13,359 nucleotides of DNA from CALKGK01 sp964649515 (GTDB lineage: Bacteria > Bacteroidota > Bacteroidia > Flavobacteriales_D > Sanyastnellaceae), in the NCBI GenBank assembly GCA_964649515.1, contig CAZYPV010000080.1, positions 1 through 13,359 on the forward strand, written 5' to 3'. Under the pieces are notes generated by a model. The model was not told the DNA's origin and searched no databases. It worked only from the letters and a program-made list of their open reading frames with translations. Positions 6,016-12,201 of the stretch are shown here, piece after piece; the stretch's first letter is position 1; each line of letters starts with the position of its first letter. The position numbers and the translations under genes were made by a program.

Positions 6016-7817
6016 ACTGCAGGTAAGGCCCGGTATCGCACTCCAATGATGAGAATATCATCTACCTGGTCATAAGACATTTTCCATTCAAAAAAGCGTT
6101 CTGCGAGGACGCTTTTTTGTTTTGCCATATCCTCGATACTTGAGATCTCCATGAACAATTCCCGAAGTCGTTTTTTCATGAACTTTTTGTTCTTGGGTCC
6201 GCCAAACTGATCAGCATAGCCGTCTGAAAAGGCATAGATCATATCCCCGTCCTGAAGTTCAAACTCGTGGTTGGTGTAATTGAATTCACCATACTCAAAA
6301 GCACCGATGGCCAATTTATCGGGTTGAATTTGAATGAATTCTTCACCCCGAATAATGAAAAGTGGATTGTGTGCCCCCGCATATTGAAGGAGGTTTTTAT
6401 TTTCATCAATGGACACCAGAGCGAGGTCCATTCCATCGGTGAGGTTATCGTCTCCCAAGCCATTGGCGCGCAAGGTTTCCGCAGAAAGTCGGTTTAGGTT
6501 GTTGAGCACCTGAGCCGGTTGGGTAAAAACCTTTGTTACTTGATTGAGTACGTTATAGCCCACCAAACTCATGAATGCTCCAGGAACACCGTGTCCTGTG
6601 CAATCAACCGCTGCAAACATTTTTTTATTGCCCGCTAACTTGAACCAATAGAAATCTCCGGAAACGATGTTTCGGGGTCGGTAAAAAACAAACGATTCTG
6701 GAAAGATCTCAAGGATATCGCTTTCCGGTGGTAGGATTGCTTGTTGAATTCGCTTGGCATAGTTGATGGAATCGGTGAGGTCTTTGTAGAGTTCGGTCAC
6801 CTTTTCTTTTTGTCGTTCGATCTCCTCCTTCTTCTGCACCACTTCATTGGTTCTTTCGATCACTTTTTGTTCAAGAACGCGTTCGTTCTCAGCGAGGTCA
6901 TCGCGCATTTTCAAGAGGGCATGTCCGAGCTCATCGTCTTCCGAGAGCGGCAGATAAGAAGCTCCAAAGTTTCCTTGCCCCACTTGGTTCGAGAATTCTC
7001 TTGTTTTCACCAAGCCGTCGGTGAGCCGATTTACGGCAAAAGCCATATCGCCAATTTCATCATCTGATACGCGAATGTTTTTTTTCGGGTAAATCCCCTT
7101 CCCTAAATAGAGGAGGGTTCTTTTCAATTCGGAAATGGGTTTGGTGATGCTTCTCGACACAAAAATCGCGATGAGTAAACCGGCGATCAAAACGAAAATG
7201 GCGAGATTGCCTACAATCAATCCCAAACGATCCCCTAGGGCATCAATTTGTTGGTTGACCTCCACGGCGTTGTTTCTGATCTCTCGTTGAAGTGCCGCCA
7301 TTTTATCATCCAGGGAAGTGTTGATTTGATCCAAGCTCGCTCCTTCTAGGAACTGGTAATTCACTTCCATGACAACAATGGGATCGTCGTAAGCCTCGAA
7401 AGAAGAAAGGGCAGACCTGATTTGCCCATAGATGATATCGAGTCGATCGATCTCCATGTACAGACTGTCTTTGATTTCAATGGCACGTTTGTCCCACGAT
7501 TCGCCAATGGAATCAATCACTAATTGCTGATATGGAATGGTTTGATCCATGATGGTGGCCAGTTCTCTCCGCTCTTTTTCATCTGGTCTGCTCTGCACCA
7601 AAGCCCAGTGTTTGATGAGCACGCGGGAGTAGGCCACACTTTCTTGGAGGTCTTCGATGGCCTCTAAGCTGGGTGTGTACACCTCTTGGACCTTAGCGTT
7701 GAGTTGTTTGTTTTGTTGAAGGGTACTCCTAGTGAGTGTAAAAACGATTGCGACAATCAACATGAACAACCCAAAACCAAAGCCAATTTTCCATGGTATG
7801 GTGATGCGTAATCTCAC
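6012..7817 (-). CDS. Membrane HAMP-SpoIIE (PP2C-type) serine phosphatase
   Basis: A 601-residue inner-membrane signalling protein. The order is: TM1 (about 11-30), a periplasmic helical sensor (31-200), TM2 (about 201-221), a HAMP domain (221-272), a second HAMP-like unit (about 273-312), a coiled coil (312-345), the linker DSINYAKRIQQAILP (349-363) typical of Bacteroidota SpoIIE proteins, and a PP2C phosphatase domain (about 375-598). Metal-binding aspartates are Asp388 (GDFYWF), Asp405 (VDCTGHG), Asp464 (DGMDLAL), Asp532 (SDGYADQ) and Asp586/587. It is therefore likely active, dephosphorylating a Ser/Thr-phosphorylated protein such as an anti-sigma antagonist. The start is GTG at 7817, overlapping the TPR gene stop as GTGA; GAAGG a few bases upstream is SD-like. 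It is the last gene of the operon with the TPR and YfiR-like proteins. Its target is not encoded in this window. Confidence 0.93.
   Translation of the reverse strand: MRLRITIPWKIGFGFGLFMLIVAIVFTLTRSTLQQNKQLNAKVQEVYTPSLEAIEDLQESVAYSRVLIKHWALVQSRPDEKERRELATIMDQTIPYQQLVIDSIGESWDKRAIEIKDSLYMEIDRLDIIYGQIRSALSSFEAYDDPIVVMEVNYQFLEGASLDQINTSLDDKMAALQREIRNNAVEVNQQIDALGDRLGLIVGNLAIFVLIAGLLIAIFVSRSITKPISELKRTLLYLGKGIYPKKNIRVSDDEIGDMAFAVNRLTDGLVKTREFSNQVGQGNFGASYLPLSEDDELGHALLKMRDDLAENERVLEQKVIERTNEVVQKKEEIERQKEKVTELYKDLTDSINYAKRIQQAILPPESDILEIFPESFVFYRPRNIVSGDFYWFKLAGNKKMFAAVDCTGHGVPGAFMSLVGYNVLNQVTKVFTQPAQVLNNLNRLSAETLRANGLGDDNLTDGMDLALVSIDENKNLLQYAGAHNPLFIIRGEEFIQIQPDKLAIGAFEYGEFNYTNHEFELQDGDMIYAFSDGYADQFGGPKNKKFMKKRLRELFMEISSIEDMAKQKSVLAERFFEWKMSYDQVDDILIIGVRYRALPAV
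6090..6118 (+). terminator. Bidirectional terminator-like hairpin inside the phosphatase gene
   Basis: AAAAAAGCGT (6090-6099) is perfectly complementary to ACGCTTTTTT (6109-6118) with a 9-nt loop. It lies 75 bp beyond the usp stop codon and could end usp transcripts. It is symmetrical, so it also appears on the minus strand within codons 567-576 of the phosphatase. The stem has few GC pairs, so strength is uncertain. Confidence 0.5.
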
Positions 7818-8752
7818 TGTTTTCCTTCTTCGGTTTTAATGATGCCCTCTTGAATGTATTTTTCGAGCAAGGCGCGGTATTTTTCCTCCTCTTCTTCTTC
7901 GCTCAAACTTTTGTAAATGGCTCTCAGACCTTTCAGTGGTTCGATGCGATAGGGGTCTAACTCGTGAGCTTTGAGCATGAAAGGCAAAGACTGTTTGAAC
8001 AATTCGATGCACTCATCTTGAATGGTGATGAGTTCAAAAATCTCGGTGGAGTGGTCGATTTTCTTGATTTTGTAAACACCCTTATTGTAGTGAAGGATGG
8101 CAAGATTGTAGTTGGAGAGGGTATCTTCTGGCGACACCTTCAAAGCTTGTTCATAGTAGCTTGCGCAGCGATCGAAATAGATGGAATTCTTTTCGGGGTC
8201 TTTTAAATAAATGCGGTGATGTGCCTCTGCGAGAACTCGATAAAGCTCGAGATCTTGTTGTTTGAAATCCACCTCTGGATCGAGGAAGCGCATGATTTCT
8301 TTGTATCTTTTGTAGTACTGCTCCGGTTCTTCGAGGGTGTATTCTGTGAGGCTGCGTGTGCTGAGCACCACATCATTGTAGATGGACGTTGCCAAGAAGC
8401 GGAGTGCTTTATCGTTGAGGTCAAAATAGTTCTTTTCGACATCCAGGTTCATGGATTTCATGATGGCCTCGATGGCGATCTCTCTGTTTGGACTTTTCCC
8501 CTCACTTTGGGCATTGTTTTTATAGATCTCTTTATAAACGAAGCCTTTCACACACCAGGTGTAGGGGTGATTTTTTTCGACATCGGAAGCTAGGGCAAAG
8601 TGAATCCGATCTTTGGCTTGGTCGATATTGCCTTCTTGAAAGGCCTTTACCGCGCTTTCTGTGATTGGCAATACCTCTTGGGCCGATGCCACATTCAGCA
8701 TGAAGCACATCAAGAGACCGATGAAGGTATGTATTAATCTTGAACCGCCCAT
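7814..8752 (-). CDS. Secreted tetratricopeptide-repeat protein
   Basis: A 312-residue protein with a cleavable Sec signal peptide (hydrophobic 8-22, likely cleavage after ASA at residue 24), so it is periplasmic. Helical repeats of TPR character are visible: about 33-64, a good pair at 197-225 (YYEQALKVSPEDTLSNYNLA, with conserved Tyr/Ala/Leu/Pro) and 250-282 (HELDPYRIEPLKGLRAIY). The middle (100-190) is helical but degenerate. A Glu-rich run (285-290) precedes the last helix. TPR proteins are scaffolds without enzymatic activity. Its ATG lies 19 bp inside the YfiR-like gene and its stop overlaps the phosphatase start by 4 bp, so the three are coexpressed and translationally coupled. It may bridge the YfiR-like protein and the phosphatase sensor domain (inference). 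Confidence 0.85.
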   Translation of the reverse strand: MGGSRLIHTFIGLLMCFMLNVASAQEVLPITESAVKAFQEGNIDQAKDRIHFALASDVEKNHPYTWCVKGFVYKEIYKNNAQSEGKSPNREIAIEAIMKSMNLDVEKNYFDLNDKALRFLATSIYNDVVLSTRSLTEYTLEEPEQYYKRYKEIMRFLDPEVDFKQQDLELYRVLAEAHHRIYLKDPEKNSIYFDRCASYYEQALKVSPEDTLSNYNLAILHYNKGVYKIKKIDHSTEIFELITIQDECIELFKQSLPFMLKAHELDPYRIEPLKGLRAIYKSLSEEEEEEKYRALLEKYIQEGIIKTEEGKQ

Positions 8753-9273
8753 GATAGTATTTTTGATCCGATGGTGATTTCATGTTGTTCTGCTTGGGCA
8801 GTACTGATCTCGTATCGAATTCGGTTATCCACTACTTTAAAATTGATGGCTGCACCCCAATCTAGCCCCTTTTCGGTATCGCTCACAACGAGTACCGGTA
8901 AGTTCTCTGCACCTTTGATCCAAGTTCGGGTTGCAGATTCTCCTTGCAATTTTGAAAATGCTTTGGAGATATAGATCATTTGGCATTGGGCAATGTCTGG
9001 AGTTTTCTCAAGCATGATCACCTCCAAACTCTGGCTTCCTACCGGTTTATTTGCGTATTTATCCACAAGTTCGTTAAAAACAGATTCTCCCCCAACGATG
9101 CCTACAACGAAATTCTCGTTGGCGTTGGAAGGGGGCCAGTTGTTGGAAACCGCAAATTGAAATAGGAAAGCCGCTTTGAAGTTGGCCACGGTATCTTCGC
9201 CATCCAGCTCATTCTGCTCTAGCGGGAGAAGAGCCAAGACCATGCTTAGACCGATGACGATAAATGCTTTCAT
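8734..9273 (-). CDS. YfiR-like (DUF4154) secreted protein
   Basis: A 179-residue exported protein with an N-terminal hydrophobic signal (about 3-17). The DUF4154/YfiR signature is clear: KAAFLFQFAVSNNWP (33-47), FVVGIVGGESVFNEL (55-69), LPVLVVSDTEKG (125-136), then INFKVVDNRIRYEIS (143-157) and the SKILSWA tail. In Pseudomonas, YfiR is the periplasmic inhibitor of the membrane diguanylate cyclase YfiN and uses paired cysteines. Here there is one cysteine (Cys97), so control by intramolecular disulfides is ruled out. It is the first gene of the operon, overlapping the TPR gene by 19 bp. By analogy it may gate the HAMP-SpoIIE phosphatase encoded two genes downstream. The family is well supported; the partner is an inference from gene order. 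Confidence 0.85.
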   Translation of the reverse strand: MKAFIVIGLSMVLALLPLEQNELDGEDTVANFKAAFLFQFAVSNNWPPSNANENFVVGIVGGESVFNELVDKYANKPVGSQSLEVIMLEKTPDIAQCQMIYISKAFSKLQGESATRTWIKGAENLPVLVVSDTEKGLDWGAAINFKVVDNRIRYEISTAQAEQHEITIGSKILSWAVQD

Positions 9274-9313
9274 AGTTGGAAGGTTCCACCAATTGATGGT
9301 AGCAATATCGTTT

Positions 9314-9344
9314 GAAAATTAGCGAGTAGGGTCATGTACACCAA
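9314..9344 (-). promoter_or_regulatory. Possible promoter of the YfiR-TPR-phosphatase operon
   Basis: On the minus strand TTG (9344-9342), a 20-bp spacer and TAATTTTC (9321-9314), one base off the TAnnTTTG consensus. It would start transcription about 35 nt before the YfiR-like ATG. A short inverted repeat TGGAA/TTCCA (9277-9288) sits just before that ATG. Confidence 0.35.
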
Positions 9345-9397
9345 GGTCTTTTACACCTCGGCATGTGCATAAACGGTGCCGAAAAGTAAAGGATGAA

Positions 9398-9898
9398 TTA
9401 TTCCGCTTCAGGTTCGATCAGGCTCAAATCGCGATCGAAGAGGTAAAGGCCACCTTTATCTGCTCCAATGAGCTTCAATTTATCCATGATTTCTCTTGCC
9501 AGTGCTTCCTCCTCGATTTGTTCAGAAACGTACCACTGCATGAAGTTGTGTGTGGTGTAATCTTTTTCTTGAAGGCAGATATCTACCACCTTGTTGATTT
9601 CCGCAGTTACCTTTGTTTCGTGGTCGAGAAGAGTTTGGAAAATGTTGTTGATGGACTCGAAGTCTTTTGGAGGTTGTGCCAGCGCCGGCACCTCTGCGTG
9701 TCCGCCACGTTCATTGACAAACTTGACCAATTTCAACATGTGCATACGTTCTTCGTCGGAATGCTGATAGAGGAACTTTGCCGTTCCGTTCAAGCCGTGC
9801 GTTTCTGCCCAGCTGGCCATCGCGAGGTAGAATTGTGAGGATTCTGCTTCCGTTCTAATTTGAGCGTTCAATGCTTTTTCGATGCGTTCAGCTAACAT
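9398..9898 (-). CDS. Non-heme ferritin (FtnA-type)
   Basis: A 166-residue cytoplasmic iron-storage protein; the normal length is about 165. It is a four-helix bundle that assembles into a 24-mer shell, oxidises Fe(II) and stores the ferric mineral. All ferroxidase residues known for E. coli FtnA are at the same positions: Glu17, Glu50, His53, Glu94, Gln127 and Glu130. The third-site residues Glu49, Glu126 and Glu129 and the conserved Tyr24 and Trp122 are also there. There is no heme-binding methionine of the bacterioferritin type. The gene stands alone between a -7 box (9933) and the YfiR operon; a 6-bp-stem hairpin at 9358-9382 without a T tract is the only candidate 3' structure. It is probably controlled by iron, but no Fur box is visible. 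Confidence 0.95.
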   Translation of the reverse strand: MLAERIEKALNAQIRTEAESSQFYLAMASWAETHGLNGTAKFLYQHSDEERMHMLKLVKFVNERGGHAEVPALAQPPKDFESINNIFQTLLDHETKVTAEINKVVDICLQEKDYTTHNFMQWYVSEQIEEEALAREIMDKLKLIGADKGGLYLFDRDLSLIEPEAE

Positions 9899-9932
9899 GA
9901 TATTGGTCTTTTTGAGTGATAAAAGTAGAACA

Positions 9933-9940
9933 CAAAAGTA
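9933..9940 (-). promoter_or_regulatory. -7 box of the ferritin gene
   Basis: On the minus strand TACTTTTG matches TAnnTTTG exactly and sits 34 bp before the ferritin ATG, giving a leader of roughly 28 nt. The -33 region is T-rich without a clean TTG. Confidence 0.5.
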
Positions 9941-9990
9941 GGGATATTGTTCGAGAAAAAGCGGATTTCATCGCTATTTAGAATCAATCA

Positions 9991-10026
9991 AAAAGTCCCT
10001 CCATTTCAGCGTTTGGAAGGACTTTT
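9991..10026 (-). terminator. Terminator downstream of the GbsR/membrane-protein unit
   Basis: AAAAGTCC (9991-9998) pairs with GGACTTTT (10019-10026), extended inward by TCCA/TGGA after one mismatch. On the minus strand it ends in five T, about 80 nt beyond the stop of the four-helix membrane protein. T-rich sequence also follows on the plus strand, so it could work both ways. A second 7-bp hairpin (10063-10086) without a T run lies between it and the gene. Confidence 0.65.
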
Positions 10027-10107
10027 GCTCTTTTTTAAAGTTGAATATTGCTGAGGAAACTTCTTCTGGTTTTATGTTTCCAGAAGTGCCATTTCCAGAT
10101 GATCATT

Positions 10108-10524
10108 TCAATCCATTTTTTCATGTTGGAGTTCATTTTTGAGTTCCATTTCCTGTTTCAGTTGTTGTTCCATTCCCGCTGTTTTTAGCTTCTCGGTCAT
10201 CCACCCCAAATAAGCGCTCAAACCCATAGCTATGAAGGGGAAAGCCACAAAAACGACTTCTTCTGGGACAATGCTGCTGTTTTCACTGTAGAGGTACAAG
10301 CCCAAAATCACGGCGATTGCTCCAAGCCAATAAGCGCTAAGGTGGTTAACGAGGGGTTTCCATTGGTGTCTGCATGCAAAGGCGATGATGATGCTAAGAA
10401 GGATGTCCACCGCTCCCAGAACAATCATTCCTAGAAATCCACCAATAATCGTGGTGAAGAGGGCCAATACGATGCCGAAAATGATCCACCGACCTATTCG
10501 AACTGCGTTGTGTAAATTTTTCAT
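10108..10524 (-). CDS. Four-helix membrane protein with charged tail, unknown function
   Basis: A complete 138-residue protein that I cannot assign to a family. Four hydrophobic segments are visible (about 12-30, 31-51, 64-80 and 88-108). They are followed by a 30-residue highly charged, Gln/Glu/Lys-rich tail (109-138) that is probably helical and cytoplasmic. There is no signal peptide and no catalytic motif. It lies 41 bp downstream of the GbsR/MarR-type regulator on the same strand. An 18-bp inverted repeat that also occurs before the regulator gene sits 3-20 bp before its ATG, so it is probably a direct target of that regulator (inference from repeated sites). A membrane-stress or transport-accessory role would fit, but nothing in the sequence proves one. 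Confidence 0.7.
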   Translation of the reverse strand: MKNLHNAVRIGRWIIFGIVLALFTTIIGGFLGMIVLGAVDILLSIIIAFACRHQWKPLVNHLSAYWLGAIAVILGLYLYSENSSIVPEEVVFVAFPFIAMGLSAYLGWMTEKLKTAGMEQQLKQEMELKNELQHEKMD

Positions 10525-10526
10525 AT

Positions 10527-10544
10527 TTTCAATAATTTTTGAAA
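10527..10544. promoter_or_regulatory. Inverted-repeat operator, copy 1 (before the membrane-protein gene)
   Basis: TTTCAA-TAATTT-TTGAAA, palindromic at 8 of 9 base pairs, immediately upstream of the membrane-protein ATG on the minus strand and followed on the plus strand by CTTATTTT. It overlaps a degenerate -7 box (TAAGTTTC on the minus strand). The same 6-6-6 architecture recurs before the regulator gene. Confidence 0.6.
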
Positions 10545-10565
10545 CTTATTTTGTAAAAAAAATGC

Positions 10566-11075
10566 TCACTTGAACATTTTAAGAAGTACGCCAGTAAACC
10601 AGCGTTCGTCTGCTCTTGCCAATTTCGACAAGAGTTTATCTGCTTTTTTCGTGAAGCGATCGAGGTCGTTCATGGTTGATTTGAATTCTTTCAAGGCTTT
10701 TTTATCGGCTTCCATATCTTCAACATCTTTGAGGGTGTCAATGATGCGAAGTATGGGTTCTAATTCTCTTTTTCGTCGTTCGGTGGTGATTCTCGTGGCG
10801 ATCTTCCACATGTCTTTTTCAGCTATAAAAAACTCCATGCGCTCTCCCAATTTGTGCACTTTTTCTACCAATCCCCATTCGATGAGTGCGCGAACGTTCA
10901 TGTTGACGTTTCCTCGTGAAATGCTTAAGGTTTCCATGATCTCTTCGGTGTTTACGGGATCCGGACTCACCAAAAGAAGCGCGTGAATCTGTGCCATGGT
11001 TTTGCTGATGCCCCAATTGGTTCCCAAGGCTCCCCAACTTCCAATAAACTTTTCCTTCGCTTCCGTTAATTTCAT
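10566..11075 (-). CDS. GbsR/MarR-family transcriptional regulator
   Basis: A 169-residue cytoplasmic DNA-binding protein. After an N-terminal helix (MKLTEAKEKFIGSWG) it has a winged helix-turn-helix: a helix at TEEIMETL (43-50), a recognition helix around SRGNVNMNVRALIEW (53-67) and a wing at 69-86 (GLVEKVHKLGERMEFFIAE). A long C-terminal helical region (95-160) should dimerise. This matches the GbsR-like branch of MarR regulators, some of which respond to choline or osmotic stress; the ligand here is unknown. Palindromic sites before this gene and before the downstream membrane-protein gene suggest autoregulation and control of a two-gene unit. It is followed after 41 bp by that membrane gene and preceded by the FAD oxidase gene 88 bp upstream. 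Confidence 0.88.
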   Translation of the reverse strand: MKLTEAKEKFIGSWGALGTNWGISKTMAQIHALLLVSPDPVNTEEIMETLSISRGNVNMNVRALIEWGLVEKVHKLGERMEFFIAEKDMWKIATRITTERRKRELEPILRIIDTLKDVEDMEADKKALKEFKSTMNDLDRFTKKADKLLSKLARADERWFTGVLLKMFK

Positions 11076-11104
11076 GATGTAAAGGAAGTGAATAAATATT
11101 ATAC

Positions 11105-11122
11105 TTTCAAAACTTTTTGAAA
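11105..11122. promoter_or_regulatory. Inverted-repeat operator, copy 2 (before the regulator gene)
   Basis: TTTCAA-AACTTT-TTGAAA, palindromic at 8 of 9 base pairs, 30-47 bp upstream of the regulator ATG. It shares both arms, the central TTT and the following CTT with copy 1 at 10527. This position is typical of autorepression by a MarR-type protein. Confidence 0.62.
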
Positions 11123-11163
11123 CTTTATTTCTTCAGAGTGGCTTCATTCACCTCAAAAAAGGC

Positions 11164-12201
11164 TTAAAAAAAGCGCTGAACGTCCATCTCTGCGGGGATT
11201 TCTGAATGGTTGGATAAATGCGCTACCAGGGCGAGAGCGCAATATGGACCAATTAAAACTCCTCTTGTGCCCAAACCGTTAAAGACATAGGTTTTCTCTC
11301 GATTTGGTATTGCTCCTACTAAAGGTCTCCTATCTTTCGTCGTTGGTCTGAGGCCCACATCGTGCTTCAGCACTTCACTTTCATGACCGGGCATCAAGTT
11401 GTCGAGTTTTTGAAGCAGGAAGTCCTTCACCTCTTCGCTCTTCTCCAAAGCTGAGGAACGCCAATCGTAGCTCGCACCTAGCCTCGTATTCCCGTTCTCG
11501 AGAGGAAGGAGCCATTTTCCATTGTTGAGAATGGTATCGCCTTTCCATTCATTTTTGAGGGTTAAGACTTCTCCTTTATTCTTCCTGAGGATATCGTCGA
11601 GCTCAGGCAAGGTGTTTAGGGCTCCTACTCCGTTTGCGAAGATGAGTGCTTCGTCCGTTTCCTGCATGTCGGGCGTAAATGCGGCCTCAATGTAGGCCTT
11701 TTGCTCCATCAAAAAGTGCCTCCAAGCTTTGATCATCTCGGGAAGATCCACATAGCCCGCCTCCCGAACTACCCCGAAAAAGTCAGGATCCATATCCACC
11801 TTGGAGGGCAAGCTTTTTAAAACGCTCAATTTATCATCACCCAGAAAAAGAAAATCCGATACCTCTGGCTTTTCCGCTTGTTTTAGCCACTGCGCACGAT
11901 AGTCTTCGTTTGGAAAGTAGCGCACGATTTTCCGTGGAAAGAAGAATCTTGCCGACAAGTCCTTCTCCATTTCTGGGTAGACTTTATGGATGGTTTCAAT
12001 CATCGTAGGCGCCAACCAGGTAGGAACAGTTCTTCGGAACGACAAAGGATTCCACATTCCGGCGGCCACCATGGACGCGCTGTTGGGATCTGTTTCGTTG
12101 ACCACCCGTACCTTAGCTCCTTGTTTGTGAAGGAGGTAAGAAATTAAGCTTCCCGCTAGCCCTTGACCAACAACGAGAAATTTCTTCTTATTTAATGACA
12201 T
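11164..12201 (-). CDS. DAO-family FAD-dependent oxidoreductase
   Basis: A complete 345-residue cytoplasmic flavoenzyme of the D-amino acid oxidase/glycine oxidase superfamily. The N-terminal Rossmann motif is VVGQGLAGS (GxGxxG at 12-17), with an acidic residue (Glu36) ending the second strand for the FAD ribose. GMWNP (48-52), GLRPTTKDRRPLVG (283-296) and the C-terminal FAD-closing segment GLGTRGVLIGP (309-319) follow. Such enzymes oxidise the amine of an amino acid or related compound, but I cannot tell the substrate. It resembles ThiO and the C-terminal half of MnmC in layout but is a stand-alone protein. It overlaps kbl by 14 bp, so they are cotranscribed; a link to threonine/glycine catabolism is plausible but only contextual. 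Confidence 0.85.
   Translation of the reverse strand: MSLNKKKFLVVGQGLAGSLISYLLHKQGAKVRVVNETDPNSASMVAAGMWNPLSFRRTVPTWLAPTMIETIHKVYPEMEKDLSARFFFPRKIVRYFPNEDYRAQWLKQAEKPEVSDFLFLGDDKLSVLKSLPSKVDMDPDFFGVVREAGYVDLPEMIKAWRHFLMEQKAYIEAAFTPDMQETDEALIFANGVGALNTLPELDDILRKNKGEVLTLKNEWKGDTILNNGKWLLPLENGNTRLGASYDWRSSALEKSEEVKDFLLQKLDNLMPGHESEVLKHDVGLRPTTKDRRPLVGAIPNREKTYVFNGLGTRGVLIGPYCALALVAHLSNHSEIPAEMDVQRFF

Noticed and set aside
9337..9357. TACACC direct repeats (15-bp period) as a regulator site
   Set aside because: Only 6-bp copies with no further conservation; this is expected by chance and not placed clearly relative to a promoter.
9358..9382. Terminator of the ferritin gene
   Set aside because: The TCGGCA/TGCCGA stem is only 6 bp with a 13-nt loop, and no T tract follows on either strand.
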